Shown: positions 21,945 through 34,449, numbered from the stretch's first letter. The stretch is 64,000 nucleotides of DNA from Lymantria dispar (GCA_032191425.1 CM063452.1:25186001-25250000); one strand, 5' to 3'. Translations and numbers: made by a program. Notes: generated from the sequence alone by a model not told the origin.

Positions 21945-22190
21945 AACAAAAGTGTATAAGCGTGCGCATGTGAGCGTGTGTGTGTGTGTGTGTAGCGATT
22001 GCGTTGTAGTGTGCGTAATGCCTTTTTTAATGAATTTAATGTATTTCCAATCCATTATTATATGAAATTTCAGTTTTATTCACTTCTCTTCATTATATAC
22101 TTCAACTGTGCCAAATTTCATACTTGTCCATCCTCGTAATTTTCGTAAAAAGGGGTACAAAGATTTTGCTTCACGTATTTATATATAGAT
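21945..22190. repeat. Repeat inverted relative to 16793-17030
   Basis: AAACAAAAGTGTATAAGCGT GCGCATG ... GCTTCACGTATTTATATATA. Not assigned to a class. Confidence 0.7.
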
Positions 22191-23130
22191 AACTGTCAGA
22201 TCTACATTATATATGTTAAATGCTAGTTTATTAATCACAAAATTTTAATCCTCAAGATAAATTATTCTCCCTAGTAAAACATTCTTATTCTAAAACATTG
22301 GTTGAATTATTAGGTATCCAACTCTAACATTCACCAGTTCTCAATCTGCTTATTTTATCTGACTCTTGAGGTTTGTCAGATAAATGAGATGTCTGAGCGG
22401 CCCTAACAAAAATATACTCGGCTTTGTTCGACGGCTTCCCTAACCCTGGATTTATGTGAATCTTATTTGATGTAAAACACGTGCCTATAACACTTTATAT
22501 GTTACTCAAGTAATTTTTACATTTAAAATACGGACATTAGAATAGAATAGAATAACATTTATTTGTGAAACATAGGTACATAATTGGTCTTATATATAGT
22601 AGTACTTAGTTCACTATGTTTTGCCTCTAGGGCATACAATTTAAATTAAATAGATTCAGTTGAAGTGTTCAGGTTAAACAATACAAATAAGAATAATTAT
22701 TAAAAAGTGATTTACACATAATCATAATGAAAAAGAACATTAATCATATTTACTAAAGGCTAGCTAGATATATAGAATTAAAATACATAGTTATAATTAA
22801 AATTGCAATATTATAATTATTAAAAAAAATGTAAAAAGTCAGATGTAATATTATTAAAATGTCATATTATTAATTAATTATATTATTTAATTATTGTAGG
22901 TTTAATGACTTAAATATCTCTACCGTACGGAGAGCTATTTTATATCTTTAAATGAGCAATTCTTGCAAACGACACCAACGATTTTCATGATATTTAATAT
23001 ACTAGAGGTTTCGGAGCCAAATAATCGATCAAGCTAGGTTTTATTTATAGAAAATGTCGTCTTGTCGGTGTTTTTATCTAATCAATAAAATGTCATTAGA
23101 ATAGGAATAAAAATTTAGCCGTCGCCGTCA
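22191..23130. other. AT-rich, nothing recognised
   Basis: A small AGAAT pentamer run (22541-22556); no gene. Confidence 0.55.
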
Positions 23131-23217
23131 AGAATGACGATAGCTCAGTTGGGAAGTTGTCCAGTCGCATTCAAACAGCCTGAGATCGGATCTCAGTGTT
23201 ATTATTATCTTTTTTTT
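23131..23217 (+). mobile_element. Possible tRNA-derived SINE head
   Basis: TAGCTCAGTTGGGAAG (23141 on) resembles a pol III A box; the B-box region GAGATCGGATCTCAG is poor. It joins the T-rich start of the R1-clade fragment. Not a functional tRNA: no acceptor stem. Confidence 0.3.
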
Positions 23218-23385
23218 TAATTTTTATTTTTTTTTTACTTTTCATCGCTCGGCTCCGTCCGTGGCAACAGAGGGGCGGTGTGCACAGCCCCGTAACCTAC
23301 CCGTGACACGTCGCCTTCGTCGTTGGGCCGACCACCGGTGCAGAGTCGTCAGTAGTCAGCTCGACGGAATACCCCTAGCTAGGCT
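23208..23385 (-). mobile_element. Diverged R1-clade 3' UTR fragment
   Basis: T-rich start, then GGCTCCGTCCGTGGCAACAG, GTCGCCTTCGTCGTTGGGCC and GACGGAATACCCC in the order of the family 3' UTR read on the minus strand. No duplication found. Confidence 0.65.
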
Positions 23386-23409
23386 ATAGCTAAGGACCAC
23401 CGCCAGGAA

Positions 23410-23520
23410 ACGGGCTTTCAAATGAAAAAACTGCATCGAAATCCGTCCATCCGTTTGAGAGCTATGATGCCACAGACAGACACATACACGCACACACACA
23501 CACAAACCGTGGGCGACAAA
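23410..23520 (-). repeat. Interspersed repeat, reverse copy of 8600-8760
   Basis: AACTGCATCGAAATCCGTCC ... TGATGCCACAGACAGAC with a CA microsatellite. Confidence 0.5.
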
Positions 23521-23529
23521 AATATTGGG

Positions 23530-25342
23530 CAAAAAGCTTTGAGATTGGAGTGCTTTCATAGGCAAACTGTTTTAACAGAATCAGATTTGTACCGATCTCA
23601 ACCAGACACACCCTTGATGAGCAGTCAGTTTGTTTACAAAAGACACGCCAATAAATCATCAAAAAGCCTGAACAATTAATGAAATTAAAAATTTTAACCA
23701 TCGATACAAAAAACAATCTCTAATAAAATATCAACAATTTTTTTTAAACAAGCTTTTATTTAAATGCTCTAAAACGAAGAAAATAAATTTTGAATGCAAT
23801 CAAACCCACCATTTTATTAAATTATAAAATTTATATTGATACAAATAAAATACTTCCTTTTACATCGGGAGTTAAAACAATAAAATAGTCCTAAATTAAT
23901 CCAATTATGACTCTTAGCCATACAAAAATCTACTAAAATATCCACAAATTAGATAATTAAAATCCATTGAATAACGTTTATCAAAAAATTTAAAAGTTAA
24001 GTCTTTTAAAGTTAAATTACATAAGTATATACGTTTATAAATTAGATTACCTACACAAAATTACAATATTACTCGTTATAACTTATTATATATTTGACAT
24101 GACATAACATACCTACGTTTTAAAGACATTCATATTCAACGCTTATTAGCTTTAAGTTATTATCCTAACATGGTCCCAACTTGAGACAACTGTCTCGTTA
24201 AACTTTCTAATAACTAGAAATTGCCTAGACGAGAGTACTCATCATATCTCAACAAAGTTTGCCTAGATTAAACACAATACTATAACTGGAATTCAGGTTG
24301 AATTGCAAACATTCCCTGGCAAACACGTAGAACTGTAACAATATACCTAATGAACATCTCAAACCCTCCCTAAAACATATGAAATAAAAACAAAATTTTA
24401 CTACTGTACATGCGTGAGAAACATCGCTTTGTGAATATGAAAAAAATGACGTCTAGGTAACATGTGATTCGTCACGTTTGTTTGACAGTTCGCTAGATTC
24501 AAGCAATAACACGTGCTACACCTCGTTATACTTTTTTTATATGGCAAATTTAGATATATCACGAAGGAAACATCCTATATTATGAAATGGAGTAGAAAAT
24601 TCCTGAGGCATAGATAAGCTTTGCTTTCATTTTTTTCAGTCGATTACCTGACCTTCCTTCTAAAAAAAGATTTGAGGGACAAAAGTTATACAGATTGTAT
24701 ACAAAAATCTTTACAAGAACCGCGACGCTTCTCACTTATATTGATAAAACCTTAGAAGGCTCAGATAAGCCCAAAGTAAAATGAAGATGAAACTAAAAGA
24801 TATTTGAGATGAGCCCAGTGTACCGTAAAGTTTGAAAATTTCAGCAAGAATGAAACCCAGTAATAATGTATCTAGAAATATATGTACGTAATATTATGTA
24901 ATTTAACCATATTCAATAAAAAAAAAATAACGCATTAGACATTAAGTCTGCGACACTAACGATGTCGTAAATTGAAAAACGACAATGCGTTTCAGTCTTG
25001 AGAATAATCCTTATAAAAAATGCGTTACGATTTCATGGTTGAAATTAAGTTGAGTTAGTCAATACAGTGCTCTAACGTTGTAACTGACTGGTGCCGCCAA
25101 TCAAAGAATCTGTCCTATTTATTGCTACTTCCTGCCACTATATAACTCAATCTCTTGTCCTGACAGAGTTAGAATAAAATTCGCCACCCTTTTTTTATTC
25201 GTGAATGTTAATTAAGACGACCTTATATCCTAATTGGCTATAGTAATACATCCCAACTTTTGTTATCCAACCGACTGACTAATGCGACAAAATTTAAACA
25301 CAGCTCTTTGAATGGCTATCTTAACTGGCAGTATATAATATA
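23530..25342. other. AT-rich, nothing recognised
   Basis: 1.8 kb, one of the longest stretches without a recognised repeat; no ORF above 90 codons. Confidence 0.55.
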
Positions 25343-25603
25343 CTAGCAAATTCCGGTGGTTCCACACGCGTAGTTCCTGTTATCGCGGGAATACCGGGAT
25401 CAAATACAGTCTAAGTTATTCCTTATGTAGATAACCTAGTAGTCCAATATTATTAATACCTATCTAGCCGTATTTTTAATAGATTTTTTTTATTGGTTTT
25501 TAGTCACATATTTCGTGTAAAATAACCGTATGAGCATGAAAAAATCCTACTATTTTGATAGTACCAAAAAGAAACCTCAATAATATTTATTTCTATGTAT
25601 AGA
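25343..25603 (-). mobile_element. Helitron-like short element, diverged
   Basis: CTAG at 25343-25346 after A; ends ...TATTTCTATGTATAGA|T. Core retains ACACGCGTAGTTCCTG. Confidence 0.55.
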
Positions 25604-26117
25604 TGAATACGTAGGGACCTGCGATGTCAAATTGCTCGGTCAACTAGTATGAATTTCAAACATGTTCCATTTTATCGTGTCGATCACGCGGATTCCAGTG
25701 TGTTTTTCGTTTACAAAAACGAAAAATATGATTAATTAATGATTTCTAATGTTTACGATTTACAATGTATAATTGTAAATAAAACTATTTTAAGGATTTT
25801 ATCGTGTTTGTACTTGATTTTTAATTGCCCGACGTTTCGAACACTTTCACTGTGCGGGCGGACTAAGATGTTTCACGTCCACCAAATCATTGTTTTTATA
25901 TATATTTATAACAGAAGAGAAAACTAACCCGTTACAGTTTGTTATTAAATTATTACTCACATTTTGGTATAAATTTATTGCCAGTAGGTACAAGAAGAAA
26001 ATGATGGTATATGAAAAAAATATATTGTTTATAACCACAAACAATATATTATAAAAAAAGTGAGCCGTCGCTCAGGACGCCTGACAGATGTGAAACATCG
26101 AAACTATTTTGTACGAG

Positions 26118-26395
26118 TAGAGACACGGTATCGAATATAAAGTATCGATACTGAATTCATGAGTTGTATCGAAAGATAAGTAACGTACTGTTTAAAGTAT
26201 CAAGTACTTTTATTTACTTTATGTTTAGGTATCGAGTACTTTTATTTCGATACCGATACTTTTGTATTGGATATTTTAGTCAATAACTACTTTTTGGTAG
26301 GTATCGTATCGAATAAATTATCCATTTTAAAAATGACTTTACGACTCATATTTATGGTAACGTCATTTAGTACAAACGAAATGAACCTTCTAAAA
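26118..26395. mobile_element. MITE-like element, relative of 21604
   Basis: TAGAGACACGGTATCGAATA start; shares GGTATCGTATCGAATAAATT and CCTTCTAAAACGTAGCT with the other copy. Confidence 0.6.
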
Positions 26396-26900
26396 CGTAG
26401 CTTGAAATAATTTGCGATTTATAAACCAGAAATAGCGACATCTATCGAGCAAACGACCAACTCTAAGCTACAATATTTAGTATAGTTCTACGACAAAAAG
26501 TTACTGAACTAAAGTTGTAGAGAATTTAATTCGCAATAAAAAATGTTAACAATTTTTTTTTATCAGATAAATAGTTTAAGAGATATATCGTAAAAACCAT
26601 TTCAACCCCTATTTTCAAGATGGCAGCCGTGGGGCAAGGGTGGTGACCCCACAAACTTGGTTTTAGCTTTACACTGACTACACATCAAAAAAATAAAATT
26701 GCGTCCTCTAAAAAACGCAAGGTAAGGCCTAAAAAATGTAACATTTCAATGGACTAAAAGCCAATCGATCACGCCGAGATATTAATAATTAGGTAATATT
26801 TTTCGTGTGGTGACGGAGTAAAAATAATGTTCACCACACCATTCATCTAAGGGATATAACATACAGATAACATTTATGGAAAAGAAGGAAATAAAACCCT

Positions 26901-27497
26901 TTTTTTTATCCCTTTCTGGAAATGCATTTACGCACTATTCCCTGCCGATTACAGACGGGGGAATGTGTGTGGGACTCGCCAGCCACAAAAGTGACCGAAA
27001 TACCCACTAAAACCACAGCGGCCCCTTCCGCGCTTTTATGAGGTGCCGGAGAGATCGTCTGATGACATTTTATCCCCGACACCCCAACGCTTGGCCATCT
27101 GTCACGTCCTGTTATCATTCAGGGCGGTGGGAGGAGGAGCGCATAGCGGCGTCTCCTCCTCCCTGGTCGCCGACGACGGAGTGAGTCAGCGGAAACAAGT
27201 GCCTCGCGCGCCCGCTCCGCGGCCGCCTTCCTTGTCATGACGGCCTCACAAAAGGACGCCATCGACGACCAACAGCTGTCGCTGCCGAGCATCTTGGAGA
27301 TGATGGTCGGCAACGACAGGCCCATTATTCCCATGTCCGTTGATAGGATGAGGTGCTGAGGACCCCAGGCGGGGCATATTTCCAATGTGTGGCGCGCATC
27401 GTCAATTAGCGCGCCACACTCATGGCAGCCTGGGGCCTCTTCACTTCCAATTTTGTGCAGGTACTTACCGAAGACCCCATGTCCAGTAAGCACCTGA
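26901..27497 (-). mobile_element. Third R1-clade LINE family (C), 5'-truncated
   Basis: T run, about 220 nt of 3' UTR, then ORF2 C terminus. The perfect 14-bp duplication GGAAATAAAACCCT lies at 26887-26900 and 27498-27511, inside an RTE-tailed SINE. Sequence differs clearly from family A in both the UTR and the protein. Confidence 0.88.
27119..27493 (-). pseudogene. ORF2 C-terminal fragment of LINE family C
   Basis: 124 codons: LTGHGVFGKYLHKIGSEEAP, then C-X2-C-X9-H-X4-C (CHECGALIDDARHTLEIC) and PAW, FCEAVMTRKAAAERAREALV and a basic C terminus. The order matches family A ORF2 residues 933-1055 at roughly 40 percent by eye. Truncated at the insertion's 5' edge. Confidence 0.85.
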
Positions 27498-27649
27498 GGA
27501 AATAAAACCCTAAACCAACCCGTCTAAACAGAGTGATGTATGTATTAGGTCAAGTTCCCTTCCATTCTGGAGGAGGCTCCAGCTCAAGTGGGACATATAT
27601 GAGCCGAGATGAATGACGAAAATATTTACCCACAGAATTTTAGTATACA

Positions 27650-28222
27650 TACATTTTTTATATTGGGACTAATCCCACCACACATTCCCACCATTGTAAC
27701 TCCTGTAAGCCAGGATCCACAATGGTCTCCATAAATGATACCGAGGTTTGACCCTCAGGCAGTCCCGGGATATGATTTTAATTGTCTTGGGACCCGCAAC
27801 AAATTTAATTAGAAAAGATTAAAGAGGAGGAGTTGGAAAGAGAGATTCCACTTCCCTCCTAGGCAAAGCGGGAGACAGGAAAACAAAATGACTAGTCAGT
27901 CAATAAGTAAAAAGATGTACAGCTACGATAGCGCAGCAGTACGGCACCACGGATACGGAAGAGCTTAACGGGGCCTATATGTGAGCGTTAAGATTGATTG
28001 CTACAGTAGGTATGGCAGAAACGCATGAACGCATGGAAATTTTCTCGAGTTGCTACAAGGTCCGTATAGTATACTCCCCACAGGTGACTTGCAAACTGTT
28101 TAACATAAGGTTACGCTCGTTTCGCCAGAGATCGCACTCCCAGAGAATGTGATGTGCTGATTGTTCATACTCGTGGTCAGATGTGGAACATTGACATAAT
28201 GGTGATGGTACGAGTTTAAAAG
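27650..28222 (-). mobile_element. LINE-B copy, 5'-truncated
   Basis: Begins with a short T run, then the same 3' UTR as at 10735-11042 in reverse, then the coding end with SPLCQCSTSDHEYEQSAHH and LWECDLWRNERN (28053-28222). The coding part carries the Cys/His motif typical of the C terminus of this LINE type. Confidence 0.78.
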
Positions 28223-28237
28223 AAAATAACAGTATAC

Positions 28238-28345
28238 ATACATATATACATTCACGCCTCTTTCTCAAAGGGGTCGGCAGAGACCACTTCCCTCCACTTG
28301 CGACGATCTTGACATATGATTTTCGCCTCCTACACATTAATTAAT
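28238..28345 (-). repeat. Short interspersed repeat
   Basis: CACGCCTCTTTCTCAAAGGG GTCGGCAGAGACCACTTCCC; resembles a repeat common in lepidopteran genomes; class unknown. Confidence 0.4.
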
Positions 28346-28411
28346 CTCCTCATGCATGTTCTTCAGTTTAGGGTACTTTTAACCAGATTAAACTGAAAGT
28401 AAAACCTTTTT

Positions 28412-29028
28412 GAAGTTATACTTCTTTAGGCGCGTTATGAAAAAATTATGAGAGTGAAATTTTAAGATGCGCGCGCATCTGTGACACAAAATTAACAGTA
28501 TGAAGTTGTCTGCTTAACCGCTCATTGAGTGAAATTTTAAGATGCGCGCGCATCTGTGACACAAAATTAACAGTATGAAGCTGTCTGCTTAACCTTAAAT
28601 TCAATTTTTGAATTTATTATTAAATTTATTTTAAAATATTAAATAATCAATAATAAACATTTAAAATTAAGAATCTTATAATATTTAGTACAAATTATGT
28701 CTTATATATTTATTATTCTCTAAATTTTGTTTTTAATAATTATATATATATGTATATATTATTTATATATTATATAAATTTATATTAAATATATATATTT
28801 GAAATATATATATTAAATATATTATTATATAAATATATTAATTTTAAATTTTTAATATTAATTATTGATATCTAAGATCAATCTAAGATTCTTTTAGTTT
28901 AAATTTGATGACTATTAAACTGAACTTTGTTGATTATCCTTTTCCAATCCTTCTATTATTTTATTGTAATTAATTATTTGCATGCAATTAAAAACTATTT
29001 TTTAATGATGCCAAAGAAGTATAACTTC
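28412..29028. mobile_element. Non-autonomous element with 16-bp inverted ends
   Basis: GAAGTTATACTTCTTT at 28412-28427 and its exact inverse at 29013-29028, with weaker similarity inward (GGC...). It contains a 75-bp tandem duplication and a very AT-rich middle. Superfamily unknown. Confidence 0.6.
28452..28593. repeat. 75-bp tandem duplication with a GC palindrome
   Basis: Two copies starting at 28452 and 28527; about 67 bp each nearly identical, both containing AGATGCGCGCGCATCT, a perfect 16-bp palindrome. Confidence 0.85.
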
Positions 29029-30090
29029 TCACGCGCGTACATAAGTACACGCACCCATTTTTTAAGAACGGCCCCAGTTTGATCGTAGAACGTTCGTCTT
29101 GGTCTTCCCCTTCCAACACTTCCGTTCACATTCGCCCTATAAATTCTCCTTGTGAATAACATTTTAATATAACTTTAATTAAAGGAAAGAATATACTGAA
29201 AATATTTCGTAAAACTAAACTTCTCGACTATCACTACTTATCTATAATCATCACAAAGTCATCAAAAACGCCGACTAATTTCATTTGTACAAAACTAGAA
29301 ATGATATCCAGAAAATTTCTGGTGAAATACCGTATATTTCGTGACTGGCATATTGTCTCTAAAAATATAGCCGTATTCCAGGGAAACCCTTTAACTTTCT
29401 TATCGCTAGACAGATAACGTAAGCATTTGGTGTAATGGCTTGTGAGAAACCACTCGGTTTATATCTACTATCAACAAAGAAAAATATTTAATATTGTTCA
29501 GACTCACTGTCACCGCGATTCACATTTCATTTATCTGACCTTTTAGCGTCCCAAGTCTTAGAGTTGTAAAGCTTAGGAATTTAAGAGCACTCCCAGTAAT
29601 GATATTTGTTCTATCTTTTTACTCAACGGCAAATGCTACAAACAGTATTAAAATAAAACTATGCATTTTGTTTAATAAAACTATGCATTTGCTGTAATAT
29701 GTTTACTAAAATATAGAATGACAAGTTTAAAATGCGGAATCAAGTTTGTAACTAGATTTTGCCTGTGGCTGCGATTACATAGTTTCTTCCTTCCTGTACA
29801 TATAACAATTTCTCGTGATAAAAGTTAGGATAAAGCATCTGCAGTGCACTGAGACAATATTAACTATGCTACGTTACTTTTGTGAAAGAATGTTTTAATT
29901 TTAAAATCGTTTGAAAGATTATCGTTACCCCTATATACCTATATACTAACATACAAAATTTTGATTTCTTGATCTCTTTCAGCCGATGTACGTCCCATTA
30001 TTAGCATGATTTCACTAAGATTATGGGAGGGCCTACCTATTTAGCAAAAACTGGTCACACAAAAACTGTTTTTAATATTTGATATTTTTA
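29029..30090. other. AT-rich, nothing recognised
   Basis: No ORF or repeat signature identified. Confidence 0.55.
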
Positions 30091-30378
30091 GGGTGCCGTA
30101 CCCAAAGGGTAAAAACGGAACCCTATAACTAAGACTTCGCTGTCCATCCGTCTGTCTGTCACCAGGATGTATCTCAAGAACTGCGATAGCTAGACAATTG
30201 AAATTTTCACAAATGATGTATTTCTGTTGCCGCTATAACAACAAATACTAAAAACAAAATAAAATAAATATTTAAGAGGGGCTCCCATACAACAAACGCG
30301 ATTTGTTTGCCCTTTTTATAGATAATGGTGCGGAACCCTTCGTGCGCGACTCCGACTCGCACTTAGGCGGTTTGTTTT
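30091..30378 (-). repeat. Interspersed repeat, second copy of the 3746-4033 family
   Basis: AGGGTGCCGTACCCAAAGGG to ACTCGCACTTAGGCGG; same internal order, including GTTGCCGCTATAACAAC. Confidence 0.62.
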
Positions 30379-30417
30379 TTTTAATTATTTCATCATTTTT
30401 ATTCTTTAATTTATATA

Positions 30418-30632
30418 CTAGATGACCTAACAGACGTTGTTCTGTTCAAATAAAGCAAAAGGAATTCTCCTTGAAATCGACAACGGCGCCACCTACCGGG
30501 CCAATTGTCAATCTAAACAATTCTCGAATTAATTCCATTGAAGACACACAAAAAATTTCATCAACATCGGTCCAGCCGTTTAGGAGGAGTTCAGTGACAT
30601 ACACACGTACACAAGAAATATATACATAAAGA
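30418..30632 (-). mobile_element. Helitron-like element, second family
   Basis: CTAG at 30418-30421 after A; GA|T at 30631-30633; 215 bp; no ORF. Confidence 0.6.
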
Positions 30633-30789
30633 TATCTCAATATGTTCGTCAAAAATAAAATTTACAAAAAAAAAATTATACTGAGCTAAACTCTGTCAAC
30701 CCGATATTATATTATTAACCTAACCGTTATCTGTCACGATTTCAAAGAAGTTTTCCACGACCACGCGTCTGTGTATCATTATATATGCA

Positions 30790-31092
30790 CTAGCAACCGC
30801 CCTCGCTTCGCTTCGGTTTCAGTCACCTTACACCTGCGTAGTTCTTAATCCCGTGGAAATACCGGGATAAAATATAGCCTAGGTTACTCCCTGATATTAT
30901 AGCTTTCCATTGGTGAAAGAATTTTTTAAATCGTTCCAGCCGCTTTGAAGATTACCCGGAACAAACAGACAGACAAAAAAATATAAAGTGTATTTTAGGC
31001 ATATGTATAGTGCAAATAACCGTGTGAGCATGAAAAAAGCCCATTGTTTTGACATTACAAACAGACACTCCAATTTTATTTATTGGTATAGA
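30790..31092 (-). mobile_element. Helitron-like short element
   Basis: Same family as 18794-19111: CTAG at 30790-30793 after A, GA|T at 31091-31093. Confidence 0.68.
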
Positions 31093-31648
31093 TATATCTT
31101 AAGCACGATAAATGAAGGACCATTGCATAACTATTAATCTAGTGCTTGCAAGTCATCAGAGTTTGAAGTAATCTTATTTGTATGCAACATCTAAGAATTG
31201 ATACTTTATAATCTGAATCCATCACTACACGGAAATTTGAACCAGCTGTGATTCTAGCGAATACGTCTTTATCATGCCTTTGCCGTACACGTAGATCAGA
31301 CAAAGACTTTCAGGTATATTTCTACTAAATATTCCCTTTCGTCTTGAAGCTAAAGCACGATAAAGCTAGGTAGTAAAACGTTCGACACATCAGTCCATTT
31401 TATGTGTACCACAGAGTGCACTGCTGCATTAAAGTACATTTCTACGCTACTAGCGTTCTGATATATTCTTAAAAAATAAAGCAGTGTAAACTTACTTTGC
31501 TTCTGGACACCTTACTCGGCTACCTACTAGAAATATAAGGAAGAGGATTATTGCAAGTACATTTTATTTATACTACGCAGTTTCCTTTCACGTTTATTCT
31601 GTACGTTACCATACGAAATAAAAACAATGTACCCAAAACTACTTTACC

Positions 31649-31767
31649 GATTTTATCGCGTTTGTGTTTGATTTTTGATTGCCCGACGTTTCGAACACTT
31701 TGCAATGTTCATGGTCACGGGCGGACACGTTGGGAAATCAAAAATCCAATACAAACGCGATAAAATC
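31649..31767. repeat. Foldback repeat
   Basis: Arms 31649-31680 and 31736-31767 are inverted with two mismatches in 32 (GATTTTATCGCGTTTGT...). The centre has CCCGACGTTTCGAACACTTT. The left half recurs at 25796-25870. Confidence 0.75.
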
Positions 31768-31788
31768 TGTAGTTTTATTTACAATGTA

Positions 31789-32736
31789 GGGCAAGTCCGG
31801 GCAAAGGGGACACCTAATGTTTGAGGGGCTATAGTTAGATAACCGATGGGCATATAAATAAAACAAATGTTCAACGAGAATAAACATTTATTAAAGTTTT
31901 TAATTTAATTAACAAAAATTGCTTAATAGCATTTCCTTAATTTTAATTGTCAATAATATTGCAACATATACTAGTATAAACTTTGCCCCATAGGTCGGGC
32001 AAAGTGGATAGGACGATAGGGCAAAGTGAACACAAATACTTAGCCTAATTATAAACTAATCAGTGCAGATATAACAAAGAAATAAGCCTTCATAAGCATT
32101 CATAAATAATATTTTTGTGACTCCATTGCTTACAGTTATCACATTTAATCCAATTTTAGTTATCCCTATGTAGTTTTCCCCAAAATAATAGCATACACAC
32201 TGTTCTTCTTTGTTTTCCTTACCGCTATTCTTACTCTTATCTTTAACAATTATATTTTTGGTGGTTTTAGTATTTTGATTTTTCTTTGTTGCAGTATTTA
32301 AATTTGTATTCATGTTTTTCATTGCTTGGCAAAGCGAATACCCTATCCACTTTGCCCGTGTTCACTTTGCCCTACATCTATTCATTTCATTCAACCTAAG
32401 CTAAAACAAAATGAAGTAACGACAAAGTATTTGTTCTCTCAGAATTAATACCTGAAAATATGCACTTAAAGGACATAATCGTACTAAACAATATGTTTAA
32501 CTTTTACATGAGTTATTAAAGTATTACGTACCTTGAAAAGTAATAAGAAAACTTAAATATTTGGTTTTTTCAATTTTTCTCTGGAACGCAACGCGATCTT
32601 GCGCTAGCTCTGTTTGCCCACGAATGCGGATAGGGGAGGGGGTGTAAAGGTGCGAGGCGTGCGTATTCCGACATTCTTGACGAGAAATAAAGGGTATTCA
32701 CTTTCCCTGGCCTATCCACTATGCCCGGACTTCCCC
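31789..32736. mobile_element. Decayed DNA transposon with TA duplication
   Basis: Ends GGGCAAGTCCGGGCAAAG and inverted GGGGAAGTCCGGGCATAG, flanked by TA (31787-31788, 32737-32738). Subterminal GGGCAAAGTGGATAGG-type repeats at 31995, 32020, 32345 and 32370. It carries a transposase remnant. Confidence 0.75.
32056..32322 (-). pseudogene. Transposase C-terminal remnant with a PHD-type finger
   Basis: 88 codons, Lys/Asn-rich then CVCYYFGENYIG and, at the end, YEGLFLCYICTD. In another frame of the middle part the residues WIKCDNCKQWSHKN can be read, so the ancestral end was a Cys/His finger (CxxC ... CxxC ... W-x-H ... CxxC) broken by two shifts. Such fingers end many pogo/jerky-type and related transposases. 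Clade assignment is an inference. Confidence 0.55.
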
Positions 32737-32929
32737 TAACTTTATCAGTTTATTTGCGCCAAGGATAGGTACAAAAATTATTTCAAAACATTTGATGTAC
32801 GCCTTTTCAATTTTGGATCGATTAAAGTTCACGAAAGGCGAAAAAGCTATTTTAAAATATCTTTATACAGGTCTGCTTAATTCTAAATATAGCTTGCGTT
32901 GTCATTTTTGAAATCTAATTTATTTATGC

Positions 32930-33108
32930 CATCATCTCGAAAATTGACCTACTATAACAGACGTGTTAGTATAGGGTTTCATGTCAAGTTTTCCTTATCT
33001 TATGTCGATGATCCGGCATATCATAACCCTTATTCGTCTTTTACGACACCCATAGGCAAGATAGCTGCTGAATTGTATTCTTATTCCGTAACTACATGGA
33101 AAAACTAA
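32930..33108 (-). mobile_element. RTE-tailed SINE, partial
   Basis: TCGAAAATTGACCTACTATA to TTCCGTAACTACATGGAA; tail side missing. Confidence 0.7.
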
Positions 33109-34449
33109 TTTATTTTCTACGCACTATTTCAAAATATTTATCAATATCATTCACGATTCTTCTTCATCAGTTATACATGCATATTGTAATAGGTATTCAT
33201 ATATGAGAACATACATATATATTTGTAATTTATTGCATAGTTGGCATAATATTATGTAAAACACCTTACATTGCATGTAAAACCTACTTGAACGGAACAA
33301 CATAAGGATTACTTCAAGAATAATTATGGTGCTTAGATAAATTAAAGCATACGTTCGAAATCTCAGCTGTAATATTATTGAAATATGTACATAAAAATAA
33401 TGTTAAAATTCCTCTAAAATTTCGTGACTAATATGTTTGGCTGAAACTATTCGTCTCCATTGAGTTGTAACGTGCGAAACCTATTGCAATTCAAACTGGC
33501 ATGCATTTTAAACAGATTTTTCGAATAAATTCAGCTGGATGAATTCTACAAGCTATCGGGCTAAACTGTTATTTCAAAGTCAATATCTAAACTGTTGTAC
33601 CTAACTAAATAACATGTAAAAATAAAAAATAATATCGTTTTATCTCAAATTATGACGTTTTTATAGGCTACTTAGCCGTGCAGGTCGTTCCACTCGCGTT
33701 AACTTACATTGTGTCAATCAACCTCTATTTCTTTCTCTATTTATCTCTATTTGTCGCAAACGATTATATTTTGTGAATGAATGTATATGTATAGTTCAGA
33801 CATATCGGCTCGGCTCATGTATGATCTCTTGCATAGATGTTATATGCTTATCCCTTAGTCGTCTTTTACGACATCCATGGGCAGGATAGGGAGTGGTGAA
33901 TTATATTCTTCCTCCGTCACCACACAGATAAATCGATCGATCGATCTATAATCTAAGAATAATATATAATCTCTATTCAGTAGTAAATAAAGATTACATT
34001 GATAAATTTTCATTAGCATATGGGGTTAAACCAAAACACCGACACAAAAAGCTTGTATGAACTTACAAAGCCCGTTAAAAATAGTAAGTTACTGCACTTC
34101 AATAGATAAACAATCCGTGAAGTGGTTGGACCAACCGAAATAATCTAAATATTCTTTTTATTCGATGAAAGGCAATGCTGCAGTTTCCATAAGCTTTTGC
34201 ATATTTATGAAGCGAGTGGAATGGCTGCAGCGTACAAATCGAAAAAGAAATTTTGGTACCTATGCTTAGTTTAATATCCTGTGATATCGTAATGTAGGCT
34301 GCACAGATTTCAGTGAAGCTGCTACCTTAGTGCTTCCTAAATTGGTTATTATGACTCCCATGGGCAAGTAAGTAGTGGTGACACATTCCATTTTAATTCA
34401 ATTACCTCATAGAGAAGAGTGTTATTTCTTATACATTATATACTGGGAT
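33109..34449. other. AT-rich DNA with one SINE half
   Basis: Contains only the SINE head at 33812 and a short ATCG run (33932-33948); otherwise nothing recognised. Confidence 0.55.
33812..33930 (-). mobile_element. RTE-tailed SINE, head half
   Basis: TCTTGCATAGATGTTATATG to CCTCCGTCACCACAC, directly followed by (ATCG)n. Confidence 0.75.

Larger units (their letters stand above)
26803..27615 (+). mobile_element. RTE-tailed SINE split by LINE family C
   Basis: Head CGTGTGGTGACGGAGTAAAA at 26803 to 26900; the rest resumes at 27512 (AAACCAACCCGTCTAAACAG) to GAGCCGAGATGAATGACG. Confidence 0.85.
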
